Origin: Xanthobacter oligotrophicus
GTDB lineage: Bacteria > Pseudomonadota > Alphaproteobacteria > Rhizobiales > Xanthobacteraceae
Assembly (NCBI RefSeq): GCF_008364685.1
Contig: NZ_VTTL01000006.1
Location: 124,001 to 188,000, forward strand
Reading direction: 5' to 3'
Length of the DNA stretch: 64,000 bases
The notes under the pieces were generated by a model that had not been told where the DNA came from, ran no database searches, and saw only the letters and a list, made by a program, of their open reading frames with translations. Position 1 is the first letter of the stretch; each line of letters opens with the position of its first letter. Shown one piece after another: positions 14,101 to 23,446 of this stretch. The position numbers were made by a program, and so were the translations under genes.

Positions 14101-14430
14101 TCAAACGGTGTCGTCGCTCTCAGGCCGCGCCTGGATTTCCGCGAAGGCGGCGTCCACCACGGCGCGGCATGCGAGAAGGCGCTGATACTCCGCAGCGCTG
14201 ATGGTGATGGCGGGCTCAGGCGTATCGCCGTCGGCTGGCAGCCGGCCGGCCAGGGCGGCTTCGAACAGGGTGCGTTCCAGCTGGAAGATGCGCTCACTCG
14301 CCCGCTCCAGATACGGCAGCGGGTTGGCCCGGACATTTTGCTCATGCAGGGCATCAAGGCTGAGCAGCTCCCGGAAGCGCTTCTCCTTGCGCCGCTTACC
14401 CGCGCCGAAATCGTGCTCGATCACGCTCAT
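14101..14430 (-). CDS. Uncharacterised 109-aa protein
   Basis: A 109-aa mostly helical, charged protein: MSVIEHDFGAGKRRKEKRFR, LDALHEQNVRANPLPYLERA, IFQLERTLFEAALAGRLP and ISAAEYQRLLACRAVVDAAF. No signal, membrane segment or metal motif. The ATG at 14430 starts a compact protein; the frame is open further upstream but that part looks non-coding. The upstream region shows neither sigma54 nor NifA elements. The family is not recognised. Confidence 0.65.
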   Translation of the reverse strand: MSVIEHDFGAGKRRKEKRFRELLSLDALHEQNVRANPLPYLERASERIFQLERTLFEAALAGRLPADGDTPEPAITISAAEYQRLLACRAVVDAAFAEIQARPESDDTV

Positions 14431-14712
14431 GGTGGCGTCCCTGATGGACTCCCGCGTCGGCGGTATCCGATGAAACGTCCGTAAGCTTGGACCAAGTCGG
14501 CAAATATTTCCATCCCCAATCGACAGAAAAACGGCGATGGAGCAAGTCTTCGTATGGCGTTGCGTGCTGTGGCGAGCTTGGAACATGTGGGGTGAGGTGT
14601 CGTGCATCCCGCAGGGGCGGGATGCACGAACGCAACCTCAGGCCAACCACGCGCAAGCTTGAGCAATTTCAGCGACCCGGCGGGGGCGGAAAATGCTCTC
14701 GCCAGGTTCGGC

Positions 14713-15471
14713 TCAGTCGGCGGGCGGACCCATGTCGTCGTCGGCCTTCTTCTTGCTCTTCTTTTCCGTCTTGGCCTGGGCATAGGCGCCCGCGTTCTTC
14801 AACAGCACCGGACCCTGGCCCACCACATATTGGGAAATCCAGAACAGGGTGCGCTCCTGCGCCTTCTCGGCCGCTTCCGCATTATAGGCCGGCCCGGCCG
14901 CATAGCCGAAGCCGCGCGCGGCTTCCGGATAGGAGAAGGCCGACACGTCCGGCCGGCGGGCGCGGAACTGGATCCGGTCCTCCTCGGACACAAGCGGGTC
15001 CTGCTCGGCGAAATGGATGAGGGTGGGAATGCGGCGCTTCTCCATCACCCCCTCGAGCAGGCCGTCGGCATGGTAGCCGATGGCGCAGGCGAGGCCCTTT
15101 ACCTTGTTGGCGGCGAGATAGGCGAGGTAGCCGCCCCAGGAATAGCCCACGAGGGCGACCTTGCCGGCGTCCTTCACCGTGTCCACGGTAGCCTGGATGG
15201 CCTCGATAGGCCATTCTGTGCCCAGCTCGGCGGTGAGCGAGCGGCCCTCGGCGTCGGCCGAGGCGTCCAGCTCGATGTTGGACTTCACCTTGTCGAACAG
15301 GGATGGCGCGACCGCGACATAACCGGCGGCGGCAAAGCCGTCCGCGATCTTGCGGATGTCGGCATTCACCCCGAACACGTCCTGCAGGACCACGACCGCC
15401 CCCTTGGGGGTGCCTTCGGGATCCGCCCGATAGGCGGAGAATTTCACTTCATTCGCTGTGACTTCGATCAT
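14713..15471 (-). CDS. Dienelactone hydrolase family protein
   Basis: A 252-aa alpha/beta hydrolase of the dienelactone hydrolase family. The nucleophile elbow is VGYSWGGYLAY, with serine in place of the cysteine of classical dienelactone hydrolases. The acid and histidine regions are near HFAEQDPLVSEED and the C-terminus. The last 20 residues are lysine- and aspartate-rich (KKSKKKADDD), an unusual tail. The start at 15471 gives the family-typical MIEVTANEVKFSAY N-terminus. It is probably a housekeeping or detoxifying hydrolase unrelated to nif. Confidence 0.88.
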   Translation of the reverse strand: MIEVTANEVKFSAYRADPEGTPKGAVVVLQDVFGVNADIRKIADGFAAAGYVAVAPSLFDKVKSNIELDASADAEGRSLTAELGTEWPIEAIQATVDTVKDAGKVALVGYSWGGYLAYLAANKVKGLACAIGYHADGLLEGVMEKRRIPTLIHFAEQDPLVSEEDRIQFRARRPDVSAFSYPEAARGFGYAAGPAYNAEAAEKAQERTLFWISQYVVGQGPVLLKNAGAYAQAKTEKKSKKKADDDMGPPAD

Positions 15472-15677
15472 GGCATCCTCGGTTCTCGAGCGTCTTCTCA
15501 AACGGGGCAGTGGCGCTCGCTCTGCCATTCATCCACGGCATTGCCATGCAGTTAGGATGCCAGAATCAGTGTTGGATCGCGTGTCTAGTCCGGAATATTA
15601 CGGAGGCGCCGGTGCGCGGGGCATCTTCCGGTGTATTAAATTGCAAATGATTGTCGCTCGCGACCTGGCCTAAAGAA

Positions 15678-15707
15678 AAAGGTCGGCGGACCCGTCCGCC
15701 GACCTTT
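15678..15707. terminator. Bidirectional terminator
   Basis: A 14-bp perfect stem (15678-15691 with 15694-15707) with A-run on one side and TTTCTT on the other. It closes the minus-strand LRV gene, whose stop is about 30 bp away. Confidence 0.85.
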
Positions 15708-15737
15708 CTTGCCAGAACGTGTGTTGAAAGTGCCGCG

Positions 15738-16505
15738 TCAGGACGAGGCAAGGCGCTGGCGGGCGACCTCGGCCACGGGTGGCACGCTGTCTTCCGTCAG
15801 TGGCGGCAGAAAGCGGGGATCGATCCGCTCGGCAACGACGAAGCGGACCCGCATGTCGGGGTCGGCAACGAGGGGCGCGAGGCGGTCCGGATCGAGATGT
15901 TCAGCCACCACCACGCGCACCAGGGGATCATCGTCACTGGCCATGCGGGCAAGCTGGGCCTGCGGCAGCCGTCGCGCCACCACCCGGCGGACGTCGGTTT
16001 CGGAATCGTGCATGAGATAGACCAGCGCGTCCGGCGGGGCGCGGCGAGCCGCGGCGATGCGGACCTGGTAGTCGCCATCGGCGAGCATGGCGACGAGATC
16101 GCTGCCCTCGAGCCGCTCCGCGACGGCGATCCGCACTCGCGGCTCGATGTCGAAGCGCATCTCCTTCACCCGTGCCACCGGCAGACGCGCAGCGGCCACC
16201 ACGCGCACGTCCGGCTCGGGATCGTCCTTCAGCGGCGCGAGCAGGAAAACGCTGGCATGCTTGGCCGCCAGCGCCCGCACTTCGAAATAGGGATGGTCGA
16301 GATAGCGGGCCGCCAGCGCCGCATTCTGGGAAAAGAAGCGGTCGATGCGCTTGCGCCGGCGGTCGGCCACGCAGACCTTGCCCAGGTCGCAGCGGCCTTC
16401 GGCGTGGATGTCCTCGTGCGGACAGTCCTGGCACCGCAACGGACGCCCCTGCCAGTCGAGGGCTTCAATAACGGTATCTGGCTCTTCGGCCATATGTGCG
16501 GACAT
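15738..16505 (-). CDS. Second 4Fe-4S LRV-repeat protein
   Basis: A 255-aa paralog of the LRV protein at 2355-3134. Cluster ligands C25, C28, C39 and C45 have the same spacing, followed by KRIDRFF. The helical repeats then recur with DPEPDVRVVAAARLP-type units. The ATG at 16505 is preferred because GGGAGG lies about 10 nt upstream; the second ATG lacks a ribosome site. It lies downstream of fixABCX on the same strand, with an 11-bp hairpin between, so it may be partly cotranscribed with fix genes. Confidence 0.92.
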   Translation of the reverse strand: MSAHMAEEPDTVIEALDWQGRPLRCQDCPHEDIHAEGRCDLGKVCVADRRRKRIDRFFSQNAALAARYLDHPYFEVRALAAKHASVFLLAPLKDDPEPDVRVVAAARLPVARVKEMRFDIEPRVRIAVAERLEGSDLVAMLADGDYQVRIAAARRAPPDALVYLMHDSETDVRRVVARRLPQAQLARMASDDDPLVRVVVAEHLDPDRLAPLVADPDMRVRFVVAERIDPRFLPPLTEDSVPPVAEVARQRLASS

Positions 16506-16601
16506 GGAACGTCCTCCCGTCCCTAATCTAGGAGGGAAGGCGGAACTGTTCCAGAGGGGCCGACGCCCCGGGTGCCGATACTGGAAACAGCACGCAAATA
16601 C

Positions 16602-16639
16602 CGCCTCCGGAGTGGCCCGTTGGAGCCGCTCCGGAGGCG
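16602..16639 (-). terminator. Hairpin between fixX and the LRV gene
   Basis: CGCCTCCGGAG (16602-16612) pairs with 16629-16639. On the minus strand it is followed by GGTATTTGCG, so termination after fixX may be partial. Confidence 0.5.
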
Positions 16640-16747
16640 TTTCAACATGTTGGATCGAAGCTTTCGGCTGCTCAGGGCAGCACAATCGGATGAAAAATCG
16701 AGAAGGCGCGGTCCCTGAAAACGGCGGGCGGGCCGTGCCCTGGAAGA

Positions 16748-17047
16748 TCAGCCGAACTTGAACAGCACGCCGTAGCCGCCGCGCGGATAGTTCCACTCGA
16801 TGTCGCCGGAGGGCTCGCCGATGATGCGGCAGGTGCCGCATTCCACGCAGCCGTCGGCGGTGATTTCCACCTGGCCCTTGTCGTTCATCTCGTAGCACTT
16901 GGCAGGGCAGGTGGTGAGCAGGGCCTTGAGGGCGGGGGAGGGAGTGGTGTGCGGGCGCACCTTGATATGGGCGCGGCCGGCATCCACCAGGTAGCGGTTC
17001 TGGAAGAGCTTGTCCTCGACGCGAACGGCGGTTTCGGTAGTGGCCAT
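16748..17047 (-). CDS. fixX: FixX ferredoxin-like protein
   Basis: A 99-aa ferredoxin-like subunit of the FixABCX electron-bifurcating complex. Conserved elements are [38 protein letters not shown] and [11 protein letters not shown], then [19 protein letters not shown]. FixX passes electrons between FixC and ferredoxin or flavodoxin. The ATG at 17047 is preceded by CGGGAG. Order fixA-fixB-fixC-fixX on the minus strand is canonical. Confidence 0.97.
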   Translation of the reverse strand: MATTETAVRVEDKLFQNRYLVDAGRAHIKVRPHTTPSPALKALLTTCPAKCYEMNDKGQVEITADGCVECGTCRIIGEPSGDIEWNYPRGGYGVLFKFG

Positions 17048-17156
17048 GGGAAACTCCCGAAGGGTGGCGGCGGCGGATATCTTCCGCCGCCTGGGTTTGA
17101 GCAATCTGATGCCGGACGGTGGGTCCGAGCGAACAACGGGCTGACCGAAAAGGACG

Positions 17157-18464
17157 TCAGCGCCAGGCGCGCGCGAGGCGGAAGGCGTCGCCGAACAGGC
17201 CCGCCCACGACCGCGCGGAGACGAAGGACTTCATCGTCAGCTTCTGCTTCTCCTTCTTCGGCGTGCCGTCGACACGCAGATAGTTCTCCATGGCCTTGTT
17301 GACCAGCTGGGGATAGGTGAGGAAGAAGTTTTGCGACTGGATATGCAGCAGCTTTGGCATATCCTTGTACTTCTTAAGATCCTTCATAATGAAGCTGTCG
17401 TCCAGCATCTTCTTGTAGAGCGACAGATTCTGGGCGGTCATGGGGTCCTTGCGGGACTTGACCTGGAAGATGGTCTCCGCCGCGATGCGCCCCGAGGTCA
17501 TGGCGAGGTTCGAGCCCTCGCGATGGATGGCGTTGTTGAGCTGGGCCGCGTCGCCCACCACCACCCAGCCGTCGCCATAGAGCTGGGGGATCGCCTTGTA
17601 GCCGCCCTCGGGAATGAGGTGGGCGGCATATTCCTTCACCTCGGAGCCTTCCAGCAGCGGAGCGACGGAAGGGTGGCTCTTGAACTTCTCGAGCAGCTGG
17701 TAGGGCGAAACGCCGCTCGACTGGAAGTCCGACACCAGGCAGCCGAGCCCCACCGAGATGCACTCCCGGTTCGAATAGATGAAGCCCATGCCGGTCATCC
17801 CCTTGGAGATGGTGCCAACGGCCTCGATCACGACGCCTTCATTGCCCTTGAGGTTGAAGCGCTGCTCGATCACCTCCTGCGGCAGGAAGTGCATTTCCTT
17901 GACCGCGAGGGCGACCTCGGTGGGCTTGGGAATCTTGCGCAGGCCGGCGCGGGTGCCGAGCAGGCCGGTGACGCCTTCCGCCAGCACCACCACATCCGCA
18001 TGGATCTGGCCGCCGCCGCGATCGGTCTTCACGCCGATGACCTTGCCGTAGGCGTCCTGGACCAGCTCGGTCACCGTGGTCTCGCAGACGACGAGGGCTC
18101 CGGCCTCGCGCACCTTGCTGGAGAACCACTTGTCGAACTGCGCCCGGATGATGGTGTAGCGGTTGGGGCTTTCCTCGTTGAAATCGTCAGACCGGTACTG
18201 CAGGCCGGTGTGCGAATTGTCCGTCATCATCCAGAAGCGCTGCTCGATGAGATGGCGCTCCAGCGGAGCGTCTTCCCGGAAGTCCGGGATGATCTTTTCC
18301 ATCATGTCGGCGTAGAGAATGGCGCCCTGAACGTTCTTGGAGCCGGAATACTCGCCGCGCTCCAGCTGGAGCACCTTGAGGCCGCGCTTGGCCATGGTGT
18401 AGGCCGCCGCATTGCCGGCCATGCCGGCGCCAACGACGATGGCATCGAATTTTTCGTCGATCAT
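17157..18464 (-). CDS. fixC: FixC flavoprotein dehydrogenase
   Basis: A 435-aa flavoprotein similar to electron-transferring-flavoprotein quinone oxidoreductase. The N-terminal FAD motif is [19 protein letters not shown], with further flavin contacts at [12 protein letters not shown] and [11 protein letters not shown]. In the FixABCX complex it transfers electrons to quinone and, with FixX, to the low-potential path feeding nitrogenase. It starts 12 bp after fixB. Full length and intact. Confidence 0.97.
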   Translation of the reverse strand: MIDEKFDAIVVGAGMAGNAAAYTMAKRGLKVLQLERGEYSGSKNVQGAILYADMMEKIIPDFREDAPLERHLIEQRFWMMTDNSHTGLQYRSDDFNEESPNRYTIIRAQFDKWFSSKVREAGALVVCETTVTELVQDAYGKVIGVKTDRGGGQIHADVVVLAEGVTGLLGTRAGLRKIPKPTEVALAVKEMHFLPQEVIEQRFNLKGNEGVVIEAVGTISKGMTGMGFIYSNRECISVGLGCLVSDFQSSGVSPYQLLEKFKSHPSVAPLLEGSEVKEYAAHLIPEGGYKAIPQLYGDGWVVVGDAAQLNNAIHREGSNLAMTSGRIAAETIFQVKSRKDPMTAQNLSLYKKMLDDSFIMKDLKKYKDMPKLLHIQSQNFFLTYPQLVNKAMENYLRVDGTPKKEKQKLTMKSFVSARSWAGLFGDAFRLARAWR

Positions 18465-18476
18465 CGGAGCTATCCT

Positions 18477-19586
18477 TCAGCTGGCGAGCTTGTCGCGGGA
18501 ATGTGCGGACAGGCGCTTGGAGAAGGCTTCCGTCAGCATGGGCAGGAAGCGCACGGCGTCGGTCACGATGCCCACATGGGCGAAATCGAAGATGGGGGCG
18601 TTCTTGTCGGTGTTGATGGCGACGATGAGGTCGGCGCCCTCCACGCCCACGCGGTGCTGGATCGCACCCGAAATGCCGGCGGCGATGTAGAGCCGGGGGC
18701 GGATGGTCTTGCCGGTCTGGCCGATCTGCCGATCGGACGACACCCAGCCCTTCTGCACCAGCGGGCGCGAGCAGCCGAATTCGGCGCCCATGGAGGCGGC
18801 GAGGTTCTTCACCAGCTGGAAGTTCTCCGGCGAGCCGAGGCCCATGCCGCCAGCCACCACCACGTCCGCATAGGCAAGGTTCGCCTTGTTGGAATCGCGA
18901 TCGGGCAGGAAGCTCAGGATCTTGGTGATGATGTCGTCTTCCACCACGCCGAGCTTGTGCTCGATGACGCGGCCGACCGGCTTTTCCACCCGGATGGGCA
19001 TGGACATCACGCGGGGGCGCACGGTGGCCATCTGCGGACGGTAGTTGAGCGTGTAGATGGTGCAGAGCAGGGAGCCGCCGAAGGTGGGGCGGGTCGCCGC
19101 CAGCGAACCGTCGGCGTCCACGTCCAACTCGGTGGAGTCGGCGGTGAGGCCGGTGAGCAGGGTGGTCGCCACCGCGCCGGCGAGGTCGCGGCCCAGCGTG
19201 GTGGCGCCGAGCAGCAGAATTTCCGGCTTGTAGGTGTTCACGAGGTCCGTCATCGCGGACGTGTAGGCCTCGTTGCGGTAATCGGTGAGCACCGGGTCGG
19301 CCACCACATAGGCGATGTCGGCGCCGTAGCAGAAGGCTTCCGCCACCGCTCCGCGCACCGTCTCGCCTTCGGCGCCGAGCACCACGGCGCCGAGTTCAAC
19401 GCCCAGTTTGTCTGCGAGCTTGCGGCCTTCGCCCATCAGCTCCCAGGAGACGGGATGGACCTGGCCGCGCTCCTGCTCGATGTACACCCAGACGTGCTTG
19501 TACGCCTTGAAGTGTTCCGGCAGTTCCTTCTTGGTGGACGCGCGTCCACCGGCGGCGGGGGCTGGGGGTGTCTTCGGCTCGCTCAT
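18477..19586 (-). CDS. fixB: FixB, electron transfer flavoprotein alpha-type
   Basis: A 369-aa ETF-alpha homolog. The C-terminal FAD domain carries [20 protein letters not shown] and [19 protein letters not shown], with QIGQTGKTI between. An N-terminal extension of about 30 residues (proline/alanine rich) precedes the ETF domain. FixB with FixA receives electrons from NADH and bifurcates them. It is separated from fixA by 34 bp on the minus strand. Confidence 0.97.
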   Translation of the reverse strand: MSEPKTPPAPAAGGRASTKKELPEHFKAYKHVWVYIEQERGQVHPVSWELMGEGRKLADKLGVELGAVVLGAEGETVRGAVAEAFCYGADIAYVVADPVLTDYRNEAYTSAMTDLVNTYKPEILLLGATTLGRDLAGAVATTLLTGLTADSTELDVDADGSLAATRPTFGGSLLCTIYTLNYRPQMATVRPRVMSMPIRVEKPVGRVIEHKLGVVEDDIITKILSFLPDRDSNKANLAYADVVVAGGMGLGSPENFQLVKNLAASMGAEFGCSRPLVQKGWVSSDRQIGQTGKTIRPRLYIAAGISGAIQHRVGVEGADLIVAINTDKNAPIFDFAHVGIVTDAVRFLPMLTEAFSKRLSAHSRDKLAS

Positions 19587-19620
19587 GATGGTCGGCTCTC
19601 TGTTCCTGGGTCGACGGCCG

Positions 19621-20469
19621 TCAGAAGCCGCGCGCCAGCGCGGTCAGATCGGCTTCGAGATTGGGCTGGCGGGCAAACACTTCCGCGATCAGGGCCTCGG
19701 CGAGGTTGCCGCCCTCGGGGGCCTCGATGAACTTCGCCTTTTCGGCGCGCGCGCTCGGAGCGAACACGCGCTTCACGATGGTGGGCGAGCCCTTCAGGCC
19801 GCACTTGCTCATGTCCTGGACGCCGGCATCCTTGGCGCTCCACTTCACGACATCGGCCCGGGCTGCGCGCAGGGCGTTCTCCATGGAGCCGCGGCGGATC
19901 TCGTTGGTGGCTTCCAGCATGGCGACGAGGCAGGGCAGCTTGCTCTTGAGCACCTGCGTGCCGCCCTCGGCGCGGCGCTCCAGCGTGATGGTACGCCCGG
20001 CCGGATCGAAGTCGGCGACCTTGGCCACATAGGTGACCTGGATCAGGCCAAGGCGCTTGGCGATGCCGGGCCCCACCTGCGCGGTGTCGCCGTCGATGGT
20101 CTGCTTGCCGGTGAAGACCAGGTCCGGCACGCCGTAGGTCTCGCCGATCTTGGTGATGGCGGTGGCGAGGGCGAAGCTGGTGGCCAGGGTGTCGGAGCCG
20201 GCGAAGAAGCGGTCGGTCAGGAGCACCGCGCGGTCGGCGCCGTAGGTGAGGGCCTTGCGCAGGGAATCTTCCGCCGATGGCGGGCCCATGGTGAGCACGG
20301 TGACTTCGCCGCCAAACTTGTCGCGCAGCCGCATGGCCTCTTCGAGCGCGAACAGGTCGTAGGGGTTGATGATCGTCGGCACGCCCTGCCGCATGATCGT
20401 GTTCGTGACGGGGTGGACGCGGATCTGCGCTGAATCCGGGACCTGTTTGATGCAGACGACAATGTGCAT
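19621..20469 (-). CDS. fixA: FixA, electron transfer flavoprotein beta-type
   Basis: A 282-aa ETF-beta homolog: [20 protein letters not shown] at the start, [20 protein letters not shown], and the AMP/FAD region with [16 protein letters not shown]. FixA binds the bifurcating FAD together with FixB. It heads the fixABCX operon. A -24/-12 promoter lies 43-59 bp upstream and a TGT-N10-ACA site about 170 bp upstream, indicating NifA control. Confidence 0.97.
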   Translation of the reverse strand: MHIVVCIKQVPDSAQIRVHPVTNTIMRQGVPTIINPYDLFALEEAMRLRDKFGGEVTVLTMGPPSAEDSLRKALTYGADRAVLLTDRFFAGSDTLATSFALATAITKIGETYGVPDLVFTGKQTIDGDTAQVGPGIAKRLGLIQVTYVAKVADFDPAGRTITLERRAEGGTQVLKSKLPCLVAMLEATNEIRRGSMENALRAARADVVKWSAKDAGVQDMSKCGLKGSPTIVKRVFAPSARAEKAKFIEAPEGGNLAEALIAEVFARQPNLEADLTALARGF

Positions 20470-20511
20470 GAATTCGCTCCGAGCCCTTCACCACGGCTTC
20501 GGACAGTGACT

Positions 20512-20528
20512 AGCAAACCGCGTACCAA
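20512..20528 (-). promoter_or_regulatory. Sigma54 promoter of fixABCX
   Basis: On the minus strand TTGGTACGCGGTTTGCT shows GG-N10-GC spacing, 43 bp before fixA. The -12 half TTTGCT is strong. Confidence 0.75.
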
Positions 20529-20633
20529 GCCGATGTCATCTGTGAATCGTTCGCATTGGCAAGGACTTGTGCAGTATTGTCGCGAAACGGCGACGCCTGT
20601 GTGCCGTCATTCTTCGTGACAGATGCGAAATCT

Positions 20634-20649
20634 TGTCAGGAAGGCGACA
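20634..20649. promoter_or_regulatory. NifA upstream site of fixABCX
   Basis: TGTCAGGAAGGCGACA matches TGT-N10-ACA. Its centre is about 115 bp upstream of the -24 element, within the usual range. Confidence 0.75.
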
Positions 20650-21091
20650 GCCGAGTGGTGAGGGTGTTTGCTGTGGGATCTTGCGCCGTCATTCTGCGAG
20701 CGCTTCGCGATGGCGCGTCGCAATTGCGACGGTCGGCCGGCGTGATTGCGAGACTTCTGTCCGGAGGCTGACGCAGCCCGCGCGCGGGATGTCCGGGCGA
20801 TGTCGCGCTTGTGTCGGGTCGCGGCCAAATGCGGGGGATGGGGAGAATGAAAGTCTCGCAGGGCGCGTCCGGCGATGGGCTGGCAGGTGCCGTCCGGCAA
20901 AAGGTCCCCCGCCCGAAGGCGAGGGACCGGGACGTCTGAGAAGTCTTGCGCCTAGGCAGCATGAAAGGCGTATCAAAAAGGTCACGCGGAGCCTTCTGAA
21001 ATATTCGTGGCAGGACCAGTGCGGTTTGCCACGTGGCTCGGCGTCCGGGGCGATGGGCCGGCGCACAGCCGGCCCATCGAAGTCGTCAGCC
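20650..21091. other. Gap between fixA regulatory region and nifH 3' end
   Basis: No convincing gene. It holds two minus-strand hairpins downstream of nifH: an 11-bp stem at 21052-21078 without T-run, and 20903-20928 with a GAA-type loop followed by TTTTGCC on the minus strand. The second is the likely nifH terminator, giving a 3' tail of about 165 nt. Confidence 0.55.
20898..20928 (-). terminator. Likely nifH terminator
   Basis: The stem GGTCCC-CGCC with GGCG-GGGACC (one mismatch) closes on a CGAA loop and is followed on the minus strand by TTTT (complement of 20899-20902). Confidence 0.65.
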
Positions 21092-22036
<945 letters not shown>

Positions 22037-22143
22037 TCAGCAATATCGGTCGGAAACGCCCCGCGGGTTACGGGAAGGAGCGCTACGCTGGCAGGTGGCC
22101 TAGGCGTGCACTCAGCCCTCACTCGCTGTTGCGCCAAGGAAAG

Positions 22144-22160
22144 AGCAACCAGCGTGCCAC
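22144..22160 (-). promoter_or_regulatory. Sigma54 promoter of nifH
   Basis: On the minus strand GTGGCACGCTGGTTGCT is an essentially perfect -24/-12 promoter. The predicted transcript start is about 160 nt from the nifH ATG, giving a long leader. Confidence 0.88.
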
Positions 22161-22228
22161 TCGCCCTCGGCACCCCCAAATCTTTGATTTGTATCAAAAT
22201 CCGGGCGGCAGGACGGGGCGCGCCATGG

Positions 22229-22274
22229 TGTGTCGAACGTGACAGCCCCGTTTTGCTGTGTCGGGATTAAAACA
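22229..22274. promoter_or_regulatory. Two NifA upstream sites for nifH
   Basis: TGTGTCGAACGTGACA (22229-22244) and TGTCGGGATTAAAACA (22259-22274) match TGT-N10-ACA. They are 30 bp apart and about 80-110 bp upstream of the -24 element. Confidence 0.82.
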
Positions 22275-22558
22275 ACTGGTGTGCATGCGAACGTCTGCGT
22301 GTCTGAAAGCATTCGCGCGCATGCGGACGCGGGCTCGCGGGCGGTCGGAGGCGCGCACGCACGTGAGCGCGCGACGTGCGTGCGCGGGCGTTGAAACACA
22401 GGGTGAACAGCGCCCCGTGTTGCAGCCGGCCCGCCTCTCCGCGGGCTCAGGAACGGAACTTGCTTGACGCGGAATTTGCGCGCCCGGCCCGCTTGTTCGC
22501 ATGCGGGCGAGGGGAACGGGTGAACGCCCCGGCGAGGGGAAGACGAGCGAGGGTTAAG
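22275..22558. other. Intergenic region upstream of the receiver-like gene
   Basis: GC-rich divergent region between the nifH control sites and the gene at 22559. It has alternating GCGCGC/GTGCG runs at about 22310-22390. No -24/-12 element faces right. The upstream NifA sites might act in both directions, but no partner promoter is visible. Confidence 0.4.
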
Positions 22559-22993
22559 ATGCAGATCGGCGTTGAGACTTCCAAGGCGGTGGACCAGCGG
22601 CGCGTCTTCGTGATCGACGAGGACGAGATCACGCGCGCGGCGCTCCAGTTCATGCTGCACGACGAGATCGAGACCCACGAACTCGCCACCCCGGAGGAAG
22701 CCTATGAGAAGGGCACCGGCTGGCTGGTGCCCCACGTCATCCTGCTCGGCGTCTCCCTGCTGAAGGCGCGCGGCGACGGGCTCATCGGCGAGCTGAAGGC
22801 GAAGTTCCCGGACGTCCGCATCCTCATCGTCACCGACAAGTCGGACGAGGCGGTTGCGGTGGGCGGCCTCAAGGCCGGCGCCCATGGCGCGGTGGTGAAG
22901 CCGCTGACGCTGGAAGCCGTGCGCAAGAAGGTGGACACCGTGCTCGGCCGTGGCGGCGCTGCCCCGCTGGTCCAGCTCACCGTGATGAAATAG
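22559..22993 (+). CDS. Receiver-domain protein lacking the phosphoacceptor Asp
   Basis: A 144-aa CheY-like receiver domain without an output domain. The acidic pocket (IDEDE), the switch threonine region (ILIVTDKSDE) and the conserved lysine (VVKPLT) are present. The phosphoacceptor aspartate, expected in the LLD position after strand 3, is Gly64 (PHVILLGVSLL). It is therefore unlikely to be phosphorylated and is probably a protein-interaction module. The ATG at 22559 follows GAGGG with 6-nt spacing. It heads a rightward group with nifO, the double nitroreductase and the rhodanese-ankyrin gene. Confidence 0.85.
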   Translation: MQIGVETSKAVDQRRVFVIDEDEITRAALQFMLHDEIETHELATPEEAYEKGTGWLVPHVILLGVSLLKARGDGLIGELKAKFPDVRILIVTDKSDEAVAVGGLKAGAHGAVVKPLTLEAVRKKVDTVLGRGGAAPLVQLTVMK

Positions 22994-22999
22994 CCGCTC

Positions 23000-23443
23000 G
23001 TGGCCACCGTCACCTTCTACGAGAAGCCGGGCTGCGGCACCAATGCCCGGCAGAAGCTCGCCCTGTCCAATGCCGGTCACACTCTGGAGGTCCGCAGCCT
23101 CCTGGCCGAGCCCTGGACCGCCGAGCGCCTGCGCGGCTTCTTCGGTGACACCCCGGTCGCCGCCTGGTTCAACCCGGCGGCGCCGAAGGTGAAGTCCGGC
23201 GCGGTGGACCCCTCCGCCGTCGGCGCGGAGGCTGCCATCGCGTTGATGCTGGCCGAGCCGCTGCTGATCCGCCGCCCGCTGGTGGAGACGGACAGCGGGC
23301 GCTGCGCCGGCTTCGACCGGGAGCCGGTCCTGTCCCTGCTGGGGCCGTCCGATCCGGGGGCGCGCCCCTTGACGCGGTCCTTGGAAGGCTGTTCCAGCCC
23401 GCACGCGCCGTGTCCGGACCCGGCCGAACGCAAGGCGTCCTGA
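23000..23443 (+). CDS. nifO: NifO, nitrogenase-associated ArsC-like protein
   Basis: A 147-aa member of the ArsC/Spx-like thioredoxin fold, of the nitrogenase-associated (NifO) subgroup. The motif CGTNARQK near residue 12 resembles the ArsC CX5R site, followed by PLLIRRPLVETDSGRCAGFD. NifO has been linked to molybdenum partitioning between nitrogenase and nitrate reductase in Azotobacter. It uses a GTG start six bases after the receiver gene stop, without a strong ribosome site, suggesting coupled translation. The last 25 residues are proline- and serine-rich. Confidence 0.85.
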   Translation: MATVTFYEKPGCGTNARQKLALSNAGHTLEVRSLLAEPWTAERLRGFFGDTPVAAWFNPAAPKVKSGAVDPSAVGAEAAIALMLAEPLLIRRPLVETDSGRCAGFDREPVLSLLGPSDPGARPLTRSLEGCSSPHAPCPDPAERKAS

Positions 23444-23446
23444 ACC

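Noticed and set aside
17331-19730. A 799-codon plus-strand open frame opposite fixC and fixB
   Set aside because: His/Gly-rich composition and full overlap with fixB/fixC show that it is a shadow frame.
21008-21024. A plus-strand GG-N10-GC element resembling a sigma54 promoter
   Set aside because: The -12 half is poor (GTGCG) and no plus-strand gene follows for 1.5 kb.
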